Shown here one piece after another: positions 33,432 to 33,482 of a stretch of 33,482 nucleotides of DNA (positions are counted from its first letter, which is position 1; each line of letters opens with the position of its first letter). The position numbers and the translations under genes were made by a program. The notes under the pieces are model-generated. The model did not search any database. It had not been told where the DNA came from and worked only from the letters and a program-made list of their open reading frames with translations. The DNA comes from Lentisphaeria bacterium. GTDB lineage: Bacteria; Verrucomicrobiota; Lentisphaeria; Victivallales; Victivallaceae. Location of the stretch: NCBI GenBank assembly GCA_017508285.1, contig JAFVZG010000102.1:1-33482 (forward strand), given 5' to 3'.

Positions 33432-33482
33432 ATGGATAATATCAAAGTTGCCATTATCGGATTGGATACCAGCCACTCCACC
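33432..33482 (+). CDS. Gfo/Idh/MocA-family oxidoreductase, N-terminal fragment
   Basis: Only 17 codons lie in the window, and the frame runs off the right edge. They read MDNIKVAIIGLDTSHST, a Rossmann beta-strand and turn like the starts of Gfo/Idh/MocA sugar oxidoreductases. CCGGAG lies 6 nt before the ATG. The family call rests on a very short stretch plus the promoter context. Confidence 0.5.
   Translation, partial: MDNIKVAIIGLDTSHST

Noticed and set aside
1-33482. CRISPR arrays, tRNA or rRNA genes, prophage
   Set aside because: No regularly spaced repeats, tRNA-like folds or phage genes were noticed by eye; a dedicated scan could still find a short RNA.

Overview
The window looks like chromosomal DNA of a Gram-negative bacterium. 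A PVC-superphylum organism, possibly Lentisphaerota, is my guess. The basis is a COG1874-type glycoside hydrolase beside a Gfo/Idh/MocA oxidoreductase, a type I secretion pair, and an LPS-type CDP-sugar operon. No rRNA, tRNA, CRISPR array, transposase or phage gene is visible. Most genes lie on the minus strand. Predicted promoters are sigma70-like with exactly 17-bp spacers and -10 boxes close to TATATT.

Left part (1-11.2 kb): a 5'-truncated GH42-like glycosidase gene (+) converges on a nucleotide-sugar epimerase gene (-). Next comes an eight-gene minus-strand operon, read from 11135 down to 2634: rfbF, rfbG, rfbH, a ThDP-dependent acetolactate-synthase-like enzyme, an SDR reductase, a 3-dehydroquinate-synthase-like sugar cyclase, an HpcH/HpaI aldolase and a membrane-anchored GT2 glycosyltransferase. 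The first three enzymes make CDP-4-keto-3,6-dideoxyglucose. The ThDP enzyme probably adds a two-carbon branch, as in yersiniose synthesis. The cyclase and aldolase have no place in that known route and suggest an undescribed branched or carbocyclic sugar.

Centre (11.2-20.8 kb): an NAD-type glutamate dehydrogenase gene (-) is divergent from an ABC exporter plus HlyD-type adaptor operon (+). Tandem terminators follow, then a PutP-type sodium/solute symporter gene (-), a small HNH nuclease gene and a stand-alone response-regulator receiver gene.

Right part (20.8-33.3 kb): a 2086-residue protein joins an AddB-like half and an AddA/RecB-like half, with two PD-(D/E)XK nuclease domains, in one chain. 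Upstream of it on the same strand lie genes for aconitase, a DinG-type helicase, an AlbA_2/Schlafen-type protein and a coiled-coil C4 zinc-ribbon protein. A Gfo/Idh/MocA gene starts at the right edge (+).

A 120-bp direct repeat carrying a near-consensus promoter and its leader occurs at 2518-2637 and 33291-33410, 30.8 kb apart. The right copy sits correctly ahead of the oxidoreductase gene. The left copy is orphaned and points into the 3' end of the sugar operon. The repeat and the AddB-AddA fusion are the strongest structural oddities; the sugar operon is the most likely place for new biochemistry.
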